A stretch of DNA of 64,000 bases from Streptomyces sindenensis. GTDB taxonomy: Bacteria; Actinomycetota; Actinomycetes; Streptomycetales; Streptomycetaceae. Under the pieces are notes generated by a model. The model saw only the letters and a program-made list of their open reading frames with translations, was not told the DNA's origin and made no database searches. This document shows positions 8,396-16,870 of the stretch, piece by piece (position 1 is the stretch's first letter; each line of letters begins with the position of its first letter). The DNA lies in NCBI RefSeq assembly GCF_014649035.1, contig NZ_BMSG01000004.1, forward strand, positions 124,001-188,000. The letters run 5' to 3'. Position numbers and translations under genes: made by a program.

Positions 8396-9370
8396 ATGCA
8401 GGTGGGATACAAGCTGGCGGCGGAGGCGTTCGGCCCGGCGGAGCTGGTCAGGCAGGCCGTGCTCGCCGAGGAGGCGGGATTCGACTTCGTGGAGATCAGC
8501 GACCACTACCACCCGTGGCTCGACAACCAGGGGCACTCGCCGTTCGCCTGGACGGTGCTGGGGACCATCGCGGCCCGGACGTCGCGCATCGGTCTGGCGA
8601 CCGGGGTGACATGCCCCACCGTGCGCTACCACCCCGCCGTCATCGCCCAGGCGGCCGCGACCCTCGCCCTGCTCTCGGAAGGCCGCTTCGTCCTGGGCGT
8701 CGGCTCGGGGGAGCGGCTCAACGAACACGTCGTCGGCCCGGGTTTCCCCGACGCGGTCAAGCCCCGGCACGACCTGCTGCGGGAGGCGCTGGAGATCATC
8801 CGGCTGCTGTGGAGCGGGGGCTACCAGTCCTACGAGGGCAAGCATCTGCGACTCCAGGACGCCCGGGTCTTCGACCTGCCCGACGATCCGCCGCTGATCG
8901 CGGTGGCCGCCAGCGGCCCGGAATCGACCCGGATCGCCGCCGAGCTGGGCGACGGCCTGTTCGCCACGGAGGACAAGCCGGGCATCGTCCGGCACTACCG
9001 CGACGCCGGCGGCACCGGCCCGTGCTACGGGGAGGTCCCGATGGCCTGGGCCCCCGACGCGCACACCGCCGCGCGCGCCGCGCTCAAGACCTCGCGGTGG
9101 GCGCTGACCGGCTGGAAGGTGATGAGCGAGCTGCCCAACCCGGTCAACTTCGACGCGGCGACCGCCACGGTCCGCGAAGAGGACATCCTGGAGAAGTTCG
9201 CCTGCGGAGCGGACCCCGGACGGTACATCGAGGTGGCCCAGGGGTTCGTCGACGCGGGGTTCGACCGGCTGGTCATGCAGAACGCGGGCCCCGATCCCGA
9301 CGGCTTCATCGATTTCTACCGCCGCGAACTCGACGGACGTGTCCGACAGCTCGAACCGAACCGTCCGTGA
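8396..9370 (+). CDS. LLM-class (luciferase-like) F420-dependent oxidoreductase, TIGR03557 type
   Basis: A 324-residue TIM-barrel protein of the luciferase-like monooxygenase superfamily. Landmarks are the start MQVGYKLAAEAFGPAELV, the EISDHYHPW segment near residue 42, the VTCPTVRYHPA stretch near 75, and GVGSGERLNEHVVG near 105, the signature of the F420-dependent subgroup that includes glucose-6-phosphate-dehydrogenase-like enzymes. It probably uses cofactor F420 for hydride transfer; the substrate is unknown. The ATG follows CGAGGATC; the upstream 78 open codons are not protein-like. It is followed at 58 bases by an SRPBCC gene in the same direction, and by an FAD enzyme after that. Confidence 0.85.
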   Translation: MQVGYKLAAEAFGPAELVRQAVLAEEAGFDFVEISDHYHPWLDNQGHSPFAWTVLGTIAARTSRIGLATGVTCPTVRYHPAVIAQAAATLALLSEGRFVLGVGSGERLNEHVVGPGFPDAVKPRHDLLREALEIIRLLWSGGYQSYEGKHLRLQDARVFDLPDDPPLIAVAASGPESTRIAAELGDGLFATEDKPGIVRHYRDAGGTGPCYGEVPMAWAPDAHTAARAALKTSRWALTGWKVMSELPNPVNFDAATATVREEDILEKFACGADPGRYIEVAQGFVDAGFDRLVMQNAGPDPDGFIDFYRRELDGRVRQLEPNRP

Positions 9371-9428
9371 CCTGAAGGCTCGGGTGTCCGGGACGCCCGA
9401 GCGACGAACCGACGAACCGAGGAAGAAC

Positions 9429-9893
9429 ATGGCCGCCCGGCACCACCTCATCGACCGCGCTCCGTCCGCCGTGTGGGCGGTCCTGGAGGACGAACGGCTG
9501 TACGGCACCTGGGTGGTGGGGACCTCCGAGTCCCGCCGCGAGCAGGGTGACTGGCCCGAGCTGGGCTCCTCGATCGCCTACAGCGTGCGGCTGGGGCCCA
9601 AGGAGTTCACCGGCCGCACGGTGGTGCGGCGCATCGAGAGGCCCCGGACGCTGGAGCTGGAGGCCGAGGCCGGTCCGCTGGGGTCGGCACGGATCGCCCT
9701 GGACATCCGGCCCTGGGGCGACAAGACCCTCGTGACCGTCGACGAACACCCGCTGCGCGGCGTGGGCGGCACGCTCCACAACGTTCTGCTGGACTCGCTG
9801 ATCCAGATCCGCCACCGCACCATGCTGGCGCGCCTCGCCCGGCTCACCGAAAGCCGGACGCCCGCGCGGACGGGCGAGGGCTCGCACGCATAG
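9429..9893 (+). CDS. SRPBCC-family (START/polyketide cyclase-like) protein
   Basis: A 154-residue single-domain protein: the start MAARHHLIDRAPSAVWAVLED and the later RIERPRTLELEAEAGPLG and TLVTVDEHPLRG strands fit the helix-grip lipid-binding fold. Such proteins bind hydrophobic ligands or act as cyclases. The start ATG follows GAGGAAG with normal spacing; the longer open frame upstream overlaps the 3' end of the LLM gene and was not used. It sits between an F420-type oxidoreductase and an FAD oxidoreductase, suggesting the three act on the same hydrophobic substrate. No signal peptide. Confidence 0.78.
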   Translation: MAARHHLIDRAPSAVWAVLEDERLYGTWVVGTSESRREQGDWPELGSSIAYSVRLGPKEFTGRTVVRRIERPRTLELEAEAGPLGSARIALDIRPWGDKTLVTVDEHPLRGVGGTLHNVLLDSLIQIRHRTMLARLARLTESRTPARTGEGSHA

Positions 9894-9910
9894 GCGCGCC
9901 GGGCGACCGG

Positions 9911-9952
9911 CCGACATCGAGTACAGCCGAGCCGACATCGAGTACAGCCGAG
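9911..9952. repeat. Perfect tandem duplication of a 21-bp unit upstream of the FAD oxidoreductase
   Basis: Two exact copies (9911-9931 and 9932-9952) of a unit starting CCGACATCGAGTACAG lie in the 97-bp gap between the SRPBCC gene and the next gene, just before its ribosome binding site. Probably a recent slippage product; it could also alter spacing to a promoter. Confidence 0.85.
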
Positions 9953-9990
9953 CAGGGGGATCGGCCGCTGAAACGGAGGGTGGCACTCCC

Positions 9991-11637
9991 ATGGTCGACG
10001 CAGTGGTGATCGGCAGTGGACCGAACGGCCTGGTCGCCGCCAATCTGCTCGCCGACGCGGGCTGGTCGGTGGAGGTGCTGGAGGCACAGGACGAGCCGGG
10101 CGGCGCGGTCCGCAGCGACCGCGGCGTCCATCCCGAGTACGTCAACGACCTGTTCAGCTCGTTCTATCCGCTGGCCGGGGCCTCCCCGGTGCTGGCCCGG
10201 CTGGAGCTGCACCGGCATGGGCTCCGCTGGAGCCACGCACCCCAGGTGCTCGCCCATCCGCTGCTCGACGGCCGGTGCGCCGTACTGGACCGCGACCGCT
10301 CGGCGACCGCTGTGGGCCTCGACCGGTTCGCACCCGGCGACGGAGACGGCTGGCTCGGCCTCTGCGACATCTGGGACCGCGTGGGCGACGGCATCGTCGA
10401 CGCCCTCTTCTCGCCCTTCCCTCCCGTCCGGGCCGGCACCGTGCTGGCGGCGCGCCTCAGGGCGGGGGGCGGGCTGCGGCTGGCCCGCAGCCTGATCCTC
10501 CCCGTCCGCAGACTGGGCGAGGAGGAGTTCGCCGGGGAGGGCGGGCGGCTGTTGCTGGCCGGGAACGCCCTGCACGCCGATCTGGCCCCCGAGGCGGCGG
10601 GCAGCGGCGGCTTCGGCTGGCTGATGTCCATGCTGGGGCAGTTCCACGGCTTCCCCGTTCCCGTCGGCGGCGCCGGGGCCCTCACCGCCGCACTGGTCGG
10701 GCGGTTGCGGAGCCGTGGGGGACGTGTGCGGTGCGGGCAGCGGGTGACCGAGGTCGTCGTGCGCCAAGGGCGTGCCGTGGGCGTCCGTACGGAGACCGGG
10801 GGAGCGGTACCCGCCCGCAGGGCCGTACTGGCCGACGTCTCCGCCCCGAGCCTCTACGGATCGCTGGTCGCCGCCGAGCACCTGCCGGGCCGGCTCCTGG
10901 AGGACATGCGCCGGTTCCAGTGGGACTTCGCGACCTTCAAGGTGGACTGGGCGCTCAGCGGCCCCGTCCCGTGGAGCAGTGCGCCCGCCGCCCGCGCCGG
11001 GACCGTGCACCTGGCGGAAGGCGTCGACGAGCTGACCCGGTGCGCGTCCCAGATCGCCCGCGGCCTGGTGCCGGACCGCCCGTTCCTCCTGATGGGACAG
11101 ATGACCACCGCCGACCCCACCCGGTCCCCGCTGGACACCCAGTCGGCCTGGGCCTACACCCATGTGCCCCACACGGTGAAGGCGGACGCGGGCCCGGACG
11201 GGCTGACCGGCCGGTGGGGGGCCGGGGAACAGCAGCGGATGGCCGACCGGATGGAGGCGCGGGTCGAGCGGTACGCCCCCGGCTTCCGCAGCCGGATCCG
11301 GGCCCGGCGGATTCTCGCCCCGGCGTCCCTGCAGGCGGCGGACGCCAACCTGCACAACGGCGCCATCAACGGGGGCACGGCCTCGATGCACCAGCAGCTG
11401 ATCTTCCGGCCCGTGCCGGGAACGGGCCGCCCCGAGACGCCCGTGAAGGGGCTCTACCTGGCTTCCGCGTCCGCACACCCCGGCGGCGGGGTGCATGGGG
11501 CGCCGGGTGCCAATGCCGCCCGCGCCGCCCTCCGCTCCACCAGCGCCACCACGGCCGCGCTCTCCGCCGTCCAGCGACTGTTGGCCCACCGGGGCCGGAC
11601 CGGCGAGGCCACCCGCGTACGGGGGGAAGGGCCGTGA
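9991..11637 (+). CDS. NAD(P)/FAD-dependent oxidoreductase, phytoene-desaturase/carotene-isomerase-like
   Basis: A 548-residue flavoprotein. It begins with the dinucleotide-binding fold VVIGSGPNGLVAANLL (residues 5-20) followed by the acidic VEVLEA and the GGAVRS segment characteristic of the phytoene-dehydrogenase group. The C-terminal FAD motif (LYLASASAHPGGGVHGAPG) is present near residues 489-508. Length and motifs fit CrtI-like proteins widespread in actinobacteria, many of which are not carotenoid enzymes. No carotenoid synthase lies nearby. The start follows CGGAGGGTGG. It converges with an SDR gene after a 47-bp gap. Confidence 0.85.
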   Translation: MVDAVVIGSGPNGLVAANLLADAGWSVEVLEAQDEPGGAVRSDRGVHPEYVNDLFSSFYPLAGASPVLARLELHRHGLRWSHAPQVLAHPLLDGRCAVLDRDRSATAVGLDRFAPGDGDGWLGLCDIWDRVGDGIVDALFSPFPPVRAGTVLAARLRAGGGLRLARSLILPVRRLGEEEFAGEGGRLLLAGNALHADLAPEAAGSGGFGWLMSMLGQFHGFPVPVGGAGALTAALVGRLRSRGGRVRCGQRVTEVVVRQGRAVGVRTETGGAVPARRAVLADVSAPSLYGSLVAAEHLPGRLLEDMRRFQWDFATFKVDWALSGPVPWSSAPAARAGTVHLAEGVDELTRCASQIARGLVPDRPFLLMGQMTTADPTRSPLDTQSAWAYTHVPHTVKADAGPDGLTGRWGAGEQQRMADRMEARVERYAPGFRSRIRARRILAPASLQAADANLHNGAINGGTASMHQQLIFRPVPGTGRPETPVKGLYLASASAHPGGGVHGAPGANAARAALRSTSATTAALSAVQRLLAHRGRTGEATRVRGEGP

Positions 11638-11684
11638 TCGTCGGTCCGGCCCTCCGCCACTCCGCCGGAACGCGGCGGTCCGGT

Positions 11685-12620
11685 CTACCGGTCGCGTCGG
11701 GCAGCGGGGCGCGAGACCCGGGAGGCGTTCCAGTCGGCACGGCCTCCGGCACCCAGGACCTCGGCGGGGGAGGACTCCTCCCGGGGAAGGTCCCGTAGTT
11801 CGCGGCGAGTGGCCCGTGCGACGAGCGCGGGGAACAGGGGGCGCAGAGGCTGGCACCAGCGGAGCCAGGGCGGGGCGTAGATGTTCGGGGTGCGGTGGGT
11901 GACGCCCCGGGTGAGCCAACGGGCGACCTGCGCGGGGGAGTGGACCCGGCGCGCGGGGCGGGGCTGGTTGCGGCGCAGCGCTGCCAGGACGGGGTGGTCG
12001 TCGATACCGGTGAGCATGTCGGTGCCGGTCCAGTGCAGATAGGCGATGCCGACCTGGACGCCGTCCGGTTCGACCTCGCCGCGCAGGGCGAGGGCGAACG
12101 ACTCCGCTCCGGCCTTGGAGGCGCAGTAGGCGCTCATCATGGGTGCCGCGCCGAACGCGGCGGTCGAGGCGATCTGGAGGAAGTATCCGCGGGTGGCGGT
12201 GAGCTGGGGCAGGAAGGCGCGGGCCGTGTTGGCGGAGCCGATGAGGTTGACGTCGATGACGCGTTGCCAGAGTTCACCGGAGGTCCGGTCGAACGGGCCG
12301 CTCACCGCGATGCCGGCGTTGGCCACGACCACGTCGGCGGGCCCGAGTTCGGCCGCCACGCGGCGTGCTGCGTCGGTGAGCGCCGTACGGTCGGTGATGT
12401 CGCACTCGACACAGATGCTCGGGCCGGGAAGGGACTCGGCCGTCCTCTCCAGGGCCGTCCTTTCCCGCCCCAGCAGGGCGACGCGCATCCCGGCATGGGA
12501 GAGGCTGTGGGCGAGCGCTTCGCCGATGCCGCGAGCGGCGCCGGTGACGACGGCGGTCCGCCCGTGCAGGGGGCGGGCGGGAGCGCGGCGGCTCCGGCGC
12601 CCGTCCGGACGGTCGGGCAT
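11685..12620 (-). CDS. SDR-family NAD(P)-dependent oxidoreductase
   Basis: A 311-residue protein with a 22-residue basic leader, TGAARGIG near residues 27-34, ANAG near 105 and a catalytic YCASK; the Ser is in QIASTAAFG. The C-terminal third (about 80 residues after the core) ends in a Trp/Pro-rich segment (YAPPWLRWCQPLRPLFP) that may be membrane-associated, as in SDRs that act on lipids. The ATG is preceded by AAGGAGAGAGC. It converges with the phytoene-desaturase-like gene and is 36 bases downstream of an Asp23-family gene on the same strand, so they may be cotranscribed. Confidence 0.83.
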   Translation of the reverse strand: MPDRPDGRRSRRAPARPLHGRTAVVTGAARGIGEALAHSLSHAGMRVALLGRERTALERTAESLPGPSICVECDITDRTALTDAARRVAAELGPADVVVANAGIAVSGPFDRTSGELWQRVIDVNLIGSANTARAFLPQLTATRGYFLQIASTAAFGAAPMMSAYCASKAGAESFALALRGEVEPDGVQVGIAYLHWTGTDMLTGIDDHPVLAALRRNQPRPARRVHSPAQVARWLTRGVTHRTPNIYAPPWLRWCQPLRPLFPALVARATRRELRDLPREESSPAEVLGAGGRADWNASRVSRPAARRDR

Positions 12621-12656
12621 GCTCTCTCCTTGCCTTCGGTCAACCGTGAACGCCCC

Positions 12657-13139
12657 TCACTGGACGCGAGGAGAGCTTCCGCCCGAGCGGGACCCGCCCT
12701 GATCGTCGGAATCGTCGTCATCGTCCCCGGGTATGTGGACGTCGAAGACGACGATGTTGATCTCGACGACCTCCAGGCCCGTCATCGACTCCACGGCGTC
12801 GGTGACATGGGACCGGATCCGGTCGGCGAGCTCGTGGATCGTCGTGCCGTACTCCACCTTGACGTCGACGTCGACCGCGGCCTGCTTCTCGCCCACTTCG
12901 ACCTTGACGGCGCGCCCCGCGGCGGAGGAGCCGGACGAGCCGGACATACGCCCGGTGACGGCCCCCAGCGCCTTCGACGCTCCTCGGCCTATCGAGTGGA
13001 CGCCGTCGGTCTCCCGTATCGCGATGCCGGCGATGGCGGCGACGACGTTGTCGGCGATCGTCGTTCTGCCCCGGCCGCGGGATCCCTCCGAGCGGCGGTC
13101 GGTGGCGGTTCCTGTGCCCAGCGTTTCGGTGTCGGCCAT
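12657..13139 (-). CDS. Asp23/Gls24-family envelope stress protein
   Basis: A 160-residue protein. After a polar leader it has IADNVVAAIAGIAIRETDGVHSIG, KVEVGEKQAAVDVDVKVEYGT and a final VEINIVVFDVHIP strand, the hallmarks of Asp23/Gls24 domains. Members in Streptomyces (Asp23-like) are abundant stress-linked proteins that associate with the membrane through partner proteins. The C-terminus is a charged tail (DDDDDSDDQ) and Gly/Ser-rich end. The ATG follows GTGAGG; an upstream in-frame codon gives a 22-residue extension without a ribosome site. It is on the strand opposite the YihY gene and close to the gvp cluster. Confidence 0.88.
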   Translation of the reverse strand: MADTETLGTGTATDRRSEGSRGRGRTTIADNVVAAIAGIAIRETDGVHSIGRGASKALGAVTGRMSGSSGSSAAGRAVKVEVGEKQAAVDVDVKVEYGTTIHELADRIRSHVTDAVESMTGLEVVEINIVVFDVHIPGDDDDDSDDQGGSRSGGSSPRVQ

Positions 13140-13332
13140 ATCTGCCTCACAGAGAGAGTCATTGCCACGAGCCTGTCCCCCTCCCGGCCCGTGCGGCCCC
13201 CTCATTCACTCTGCGCCTGCTCGACCGCGTACGCCATTTGAGTGGGCGGAGAGGTGCGACCTGTGCTGCGACGCTTGCTTCAGAAGGCCGGGCGAGCCTG
13301 CATATCGACGCTGTCGGGGGTAGCCGCCGTCC

Positions 13333-14442
13333 ATGGCCGACGAACAGCGCAGTGAGCAGGGTTCCCCGCACAGGCCGGCCCCGGGCGGCAGCGGGGGGAC
13401 GGAGCGGACGGAGGAAGGGGACAGGAGTGGGCCGAACGGGCCCGAGGCCCAGGTGGAGCGCGACGCGCCGGACGCGCCGACCGAGCTGGGCCGGGCGTCG
13501 TGGTGGGCGGTCCTCAAACGGACGGTGAAGGAGTTCCAGCGCGACGAGCTGACCGACCGGGCCGCAGGGCTCACGTACTACGGGATCCTGTCGCTCTTCC
13601 CGGCTCTCCTGGTGCTGGTCTCGCTCCTCGGGATCGCGGGGGAGTCGACCACGCGGAAGGCGCTGGACAACGTCGAGAAGCTGGCGCCCGGAGCCGCCAA
13701 GGAGGTGATGACGAGCGCCATCACCCAGTTGGAGGGCAGCGGCGGCACCGGCTCGGTGCTGGCGATCGCCGGCCTGCTGGGGGCGCTGTGGGTCGCCTCG
13801 GGCTATGTGGCGGCGTTCATGCGTGCGGCGAACTCGGTCTACGACCTGCCCGAGGGCCGTCCGCTGTGGAAGGTGTTGCCGGTACGCGTCGGACTCACCC
13901 TGGTGCTCATGATCCTTGCCTGCGCCTGCGCTCTGATGGTGGTGCTGACCGGGGGAATCGCCCGTGAGCTCGGCGCCCTGCTGGGCATCGGCGACACGGC
14001 GCTCCTGGTCTGGTCGATCGCCAAGTGGCCCGCCCTCGTCGTCTGCGTGGCCGTCATACTGGCGGTCCTGTACTGGGCGGCCCCGAACGCCAAGGGGCGT
14101 GGCTTCGCCTTCGGCTCCCTGGGCAGTGTCCTGGCGCTGCTGATCTGGATGACCGCCTCCGCCGGGTTCGCGTTCTACGTCGCCAACTTCGGCTCGTACA
14201 ACAAGACGTACGGAGCACTGGCCGGCGTCATCGTCTTCCTGGTCTGGCTGTGGATCACCAACCTGGCGATCCTGCTGGGGCTGGAGTTCGACGCGGAGAT
14301 GGCCCGCGAGCGCGCCATCCTGGGCGGCCATCCGCCGTTCGAGGAGCCCTACGTCGAACCTCGCGACACCCGTGCATGGACCGACGAGGACCGTAGGGCC
14401 ATGGGTGGGACAGGCCCCACCAGCGACCTGCCGACCGACTGA
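13333..14442 (+). CDS. YihY/virulence factor BrkB-family membrane protein
   Basis: A 369-residue protein with a polar N-terminal region of about 60 residues and six predicted transmembrane helices between about residues 80 and 320. The YihY signature segments are visible: TDRAAGLTYYGILSLFPALL near residue 75, YVAAFMRAANSVYDLPEGRP near 160, and VFLVWLWITNLAILLGLEFDAEM near the end. The family is widespread; some members affect cell envelope integrity, and no transport function is proven. A polar C-terminal tail follows. It converges with the GlsB-type gene 26 bases away. Confidence 0.9.
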   Translation: MADEQRSEQGSPHRPAPGGSGGTERTEEGDRSGPNGPEAQVERDAPDAPTELGRASWWAVLKRTVKEFQRDELTDRAAGLTYYGILSLFPALLVLVSLLGIAGESTTRKALDNVEKLAPGAAKEVMTSAITQLEGSGGTGSVLAIAGLLGALWVASGYVAAFMRAANSVYDLPEGRPLWKVLPVRVGLTLVLMILACACALMVVLTGGIARELGALLGIGDTALLVWSIAKWPALVVCVAVILAVLYWAAPNAKGRGFAFGSLGSVLALLIWMTASAGFAFYVANFGSYNKTYGALAGVIVFLVWLWITNLAILLGLEFDAEMARERAILGGHPPFEEPYVEPRDTRAWTDEDRRAMGGTGPTSDLPTD

Positions 14443-14468
14443 ACGGACGCGCGACGCGCCCGTGGGCG

Positions 14469-14759
14469 TCAGGCGCCGCGCCTCCACGGACGGCGTTCGG
14501 TCCCGGCCAGAGCGCGGTCCAGGGCGGTCACGCCCAGGCAGGCCAGGACGATCTGGATGAGCCACTCGATCCAGTCGACGCCGCCCGTGGCGCCCACCCC
14601 CAGTACGGATGCCAGCAGCGATCCCAGAAGCGCCGCGGCCATGCCGACGACGAGCGTCCACAGGACGCCGATGTGCTGCCGGCCGGGCAGGACCAGGCGC
14701 CCCAGCAGGCCGACCGCCGACCCGATGACCAGGGCGCTGACGAGTCCGGATATTTCCAT
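14469..14759 (-). CDS. GlsB/YeaQ/YmgE-family stress response membrane protein
   Basis: A 96-residue membrane protein starting MEISGLVSALVIGSAVGLLG, with three hydrophobic helices and the conserved Gly-rich GSAVGLLGRLVLPG and GMAAALLGSLLA motifs of the transglycosylase-associated protein family. Its C-terminus is basic (RRPWRRGA). The ATG follows AAGGAG at 6-base spacing. The larger open frame upstream has no start signal. It is divergent from gvpO, with 187 bases between the starts, a region that must carry the promoters of both. Confidence 0.85.
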   Translation of the reverse strand: MEISGLVSALVIGSAVGLLGRLVLPGRQHIGVLWTLVVGMAAALLGSLLASVLGVGATGGVDWIEWLIQIVLACLGVTALDRALAGTERRPWRRGA

Positions 14760-14946
14760 GGCCGACTCCTTCGTGTTCGTGGCGGACGTGTCCGCTCCGC
14801 GTACCCCGAAATGCGGTGCCCGACGTGCGCGTTGCCCCATTGAATGCTCCGTTCGCGCATACGTCCGGATCGCAGGGGCAGGCGAATGGCAGCCATGGAC
14901 GACGGAGACCGATCGGCAAGCGGTTTTCCCCGGTGACAGGTGAAGG

Positions 14947-15246
14947 ATGAGCACAGAGAAGAAGACCGATGAAGGGCACGACGGAAAGCGCGTCGACGTT
15001 CCTACCGCCATGCGGCAGGCTTCCGCGCAGCTCACGGAATTGCTCCAGTGCGAGCCGGGATCTGTTTCCGCGGTGAAGGCCACCGACGACGGATGGTCGG
15101 CGGACGTGGAAGTGGTCGAGCTGGAGAGGGTGCCGGACAGCATGAGCGTGATGGCCTCCTACCGAGTTCAACTCGACCCGCAGGGAGCGCTGTTGTCCTA
15201 CGAGCGACTGCGCCGCTATGCCAGGGGCCAGATCGACCGTCGCTGA
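14947..15246 (+). CDS. gvpO: Gas vesicle protein GvpO
   Basis: A 99-residue protein with a polar N-terminus (STEKKTDEGHDGKR) and a conserved core: AMRQASAQLTELLQCEPGSVSAVK, then DDGWSADVEVVELERVPDSMSVMASYRVQLD and the ending YERLRRYARGQ. This is the GvpO family, always the first gene of the actinobacterial gvp cluster and probably needed for regulation or assembly of gas vesicles. It lies 114 bases before gvpA, in a gap filled with short tandem repeats. First gene of a block running to the hairpin at 21226. Confidence 0.92.
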   Translation: MSTEKKTDEGHDGKRVDVPTAMRQASAQLTELLQCEPGSVSAVKATDDGWSADVEVVELERVPDSMSVMASYRVQLDPQGALLSYERLRRYARGQIDRR

Positions 15247-15264
15247 ATTCCGTCGTCGGACGCA

Positions 15265-15334
15265 ACTGGTCCGATGTAACTGGTCCGACGCGACTGGTCC
15301 GATGCGACTGGTCCGACGTAACTCGTCAGACGTA
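15265..15334. repeat. Five tandem 14-bp repeats between gvpO and gvpA
   Basis: Five consecutive 14-bp units with consensus ACTGGTCCGAYGYR, at 15265, 15279, 15293, 15307 and 15321; the fifth is degenerate (ACTCGTCAGACGTA). They end 26 bases before the gvpA start and precede its GAAAGGAG ribosome site. Unit length is not a whole number of helical turns. Possibly a regulator-binding array, a slippage tract, or an mRNA structure element. Confidence 0.9.
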
Positions 15335-15360
15335 ACGAAGATCACCGAAAGGAGTTCCCC

Positions 15361-15795
15361 ATGACACTCGTCCAGCAGAGCAATGCGACGTCCGGTGGGA
15401 GCGGCTCGGGAAATCTCTACGACGTTCTTGAACTCATACTCGACCGAGGGCTCGTCATCGACGCGTTCGTTCGCGTCTCCCTGGTCGGTATTGAAATTCT
15501 CAAAATCGATGTGCGAGTGGTCGTCGCCAGTGTCGACACCTATCTGCGATTCGCCGAGGCCTGCAACCGGCTCGATCTGGAGTCCGGCCGCAAGGCGCCG
15601 AGTCAGCTCACCGATCTGGTCGGTGACATGACGGAGAACGGTGCCAAGGGCAAGTCCAAGGGCGCGCTCACCGGTGCCGTCGAGGCTTTCAGCGAGTCGT
15701 TGCAGGGCAAGCGCGAGGAGCCCGAGGAGGAGCCCCGTAAGCGCCCGGCCCGTAAGTCGACGGCCGGCCGGCAGTCCCAGCGAGGCGAGGAGTAA
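15361..15795 (+). CDS. gvpA: Gas vesicle major structural protein GvpA
   Basis: A 144-residue protein. Residues about 17-75 are the conserved GvpA/GvpJ core: [21 protein letters not shown], then [28 protein letters not shown]. GvpA polymerises into the ribbed gas-vesicle wall. The tail after residue 75 is longer than in cyanobacterial GvpA and ends in charged sequence ([20 protein letters not shown]). The tail is typical of actinobacterial GvpA. The ATG follows AAAGGAG. It is followed two bases downstream by gvpF, so gvpA-F are translationally close. Confidence 0.93.
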   Translation: MTLVQQSNATSGGSGSGNLYDVLELILDRGLVIDAFVRVSLVGIEILKIDVRVVVASVDTYLRFAEACNRLDLESGRKAPSQLTDLVGDMTENGAKGKSKGALTGAVEAFSESLQGKREEPEEEPRKRPARKSTAGRQSQRGEE

Positions 15796-15797
15796 CG

Positions 15798-16508
15798 GTG
15801 CCCACCTACATCTACGCCATCACCGGCGCCGACCACCCGCTGCCCCTCGGCGGACTGCACGGCGTGGGAGACCCGCCCTCGGAGCTGCGCACCCTGCGCA
15901 CCGACCTGCTGGCCGCGGTGGTCAGCGAGGCGCCTGACGGGCTCCGTGCCAAGCGACGCGATGTCATGGCCCATCAGAACGTCCTGGAGGCGCTGATGGC
16001 GGGCGGTGCGACCCTGCCCATGAGGTTCGGTCTGGTGGGCCCCGGTGACGACGAGGTCGTCGCAGCCCTGGACCGGGAGGCGGACGCGTACCGGGAGCGG
16101 CTCGCACAACTGGACGGCCGGGTGGAGTACAACCTCAAGGCCGGCCGCGACGAGGACGACCTCCTCCGGGAGATCATGACCGAGTCCGACGAGATCCGGC
16201 AGCTCAACGAACGGACGCGCGCCCGGGGCAGCCACGACGACCGGGTCGCCCTGGGGGAGCTGGTGGCGCGCGAGGTGACCGCCCGCGGTCAGCGCGAGGC
16301 GGAGGATGTCGCCGCCCGCCTGGCAGACGCCGCCACCCACAGCTCGCACGCCGAGCCGGCCCCGCAGCAGTTCCTCAACCTGTCCTTTCTCGTGCCTCGG
16401 GCGGAGACCGACGCCTTCGTGGCCGCGGTCCGGCGCGAGGCGGAGGAGCGCGGCGACGCGTACTCCTTCACCCTGACGGGGCCGCTGCCCCCGTACAGCT
16501 TCGTCTGA
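15798..16508 (+). CDS. gvpF: Gas vesicle protein GvpF (GvpL/GvpF family)
   Basis: A 236-residue protein beginning MPTYIYAITGADHPLP at a GTG two bases after the gvpA stop. It has the GvpL/F signature: N-terminal YIYAITG, central VMAHQNVLEALMAGGATLPMRFG, and the ending YSFTLTGPLPPYSFV. GvpF is an accessory protein exposed to the inner gas-vesicle surface and may act in nucleation. A second paralogue (gvpL) is encoded at 19129. Ribosome site GAGGAG overlaps the gvpA stop. Confidence 0.93.
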   Translation: MPTYIYAITGADHPLPLGGLHGVGDPPSELRTLRTDLLAAVVSEAPDGLRAKRRDVMAHQNVLEALMAGGATLPMRFGLVGPGDDEVVAALDREADAYRERLAQLDGRVEYNLKAGRDEDDLLREIMTESDEIRQLNERTRARGSHDDRVALGELVAREVTARGQREAEDVAARLADAATHSSHAEPAPQQFLNLSFLVPRAETDAFVAAVRREAEERGDAYSFTLTGPLPPYSFV

Positions 16509-16561
16509 CCGCCGGGCCGAGGACTCACGCCGAGGACTCACGGAGCGGAGGTGACCCGGCC

Positions 16562-16819
16562 ATGGGTCTCATCAGCGACCTTCTGACCTTGCCCCTGGCC
16601 CCCGTACGGGGAACGGTCTGGGTCCTTGAACAGGTCGTCCACGCCGCCGAGGAGGAGTACTACGACCCCGAGCCGGTACGAGCCCGGCTCGCGCAGCTGG
16701 AGCAGGACCTGAACAACGGCCTCATCGACGCCGAGGAGTTCGACCGCCGCGAGGACGAGTTGCTCGACCGGCTCGACGAGATCGAGGAGTACCGACAGAA
16801 CGCACGGCAGGCGCCGTGA
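16562..16819 (+). CDS. gvpG: Gas vesicle protein GvpG
   Basis: An 85-residue protein: MGLISDLLTLPLAPVRGTVW at the start, then an acidic, coiled-coil-prone helix (LAQLEQDLNNGLIDAEEFDRREDELLDRLDEIEEY). This is the GvpG family, a small accessory protein of gas-vesicle assembly. It lies 53 bases after gvpF and 51 bases before gvpY. The ATG follows GGAGGTGACCCGGCC. Confidence 0.9.
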   Translation: MGLISDLLTLPLAPVRGTVWVLEQVVHAAEEEYYDPEPVRARLAQLEQDLNNGLIDAEEFDRREDELLDRLDEIEEYRQNARQAP

Positions 16820-16870
16820 CCATCAGCCGCAACCACACGTGTCCGGGGGAAGATCAGAGGTGCATCGCAC

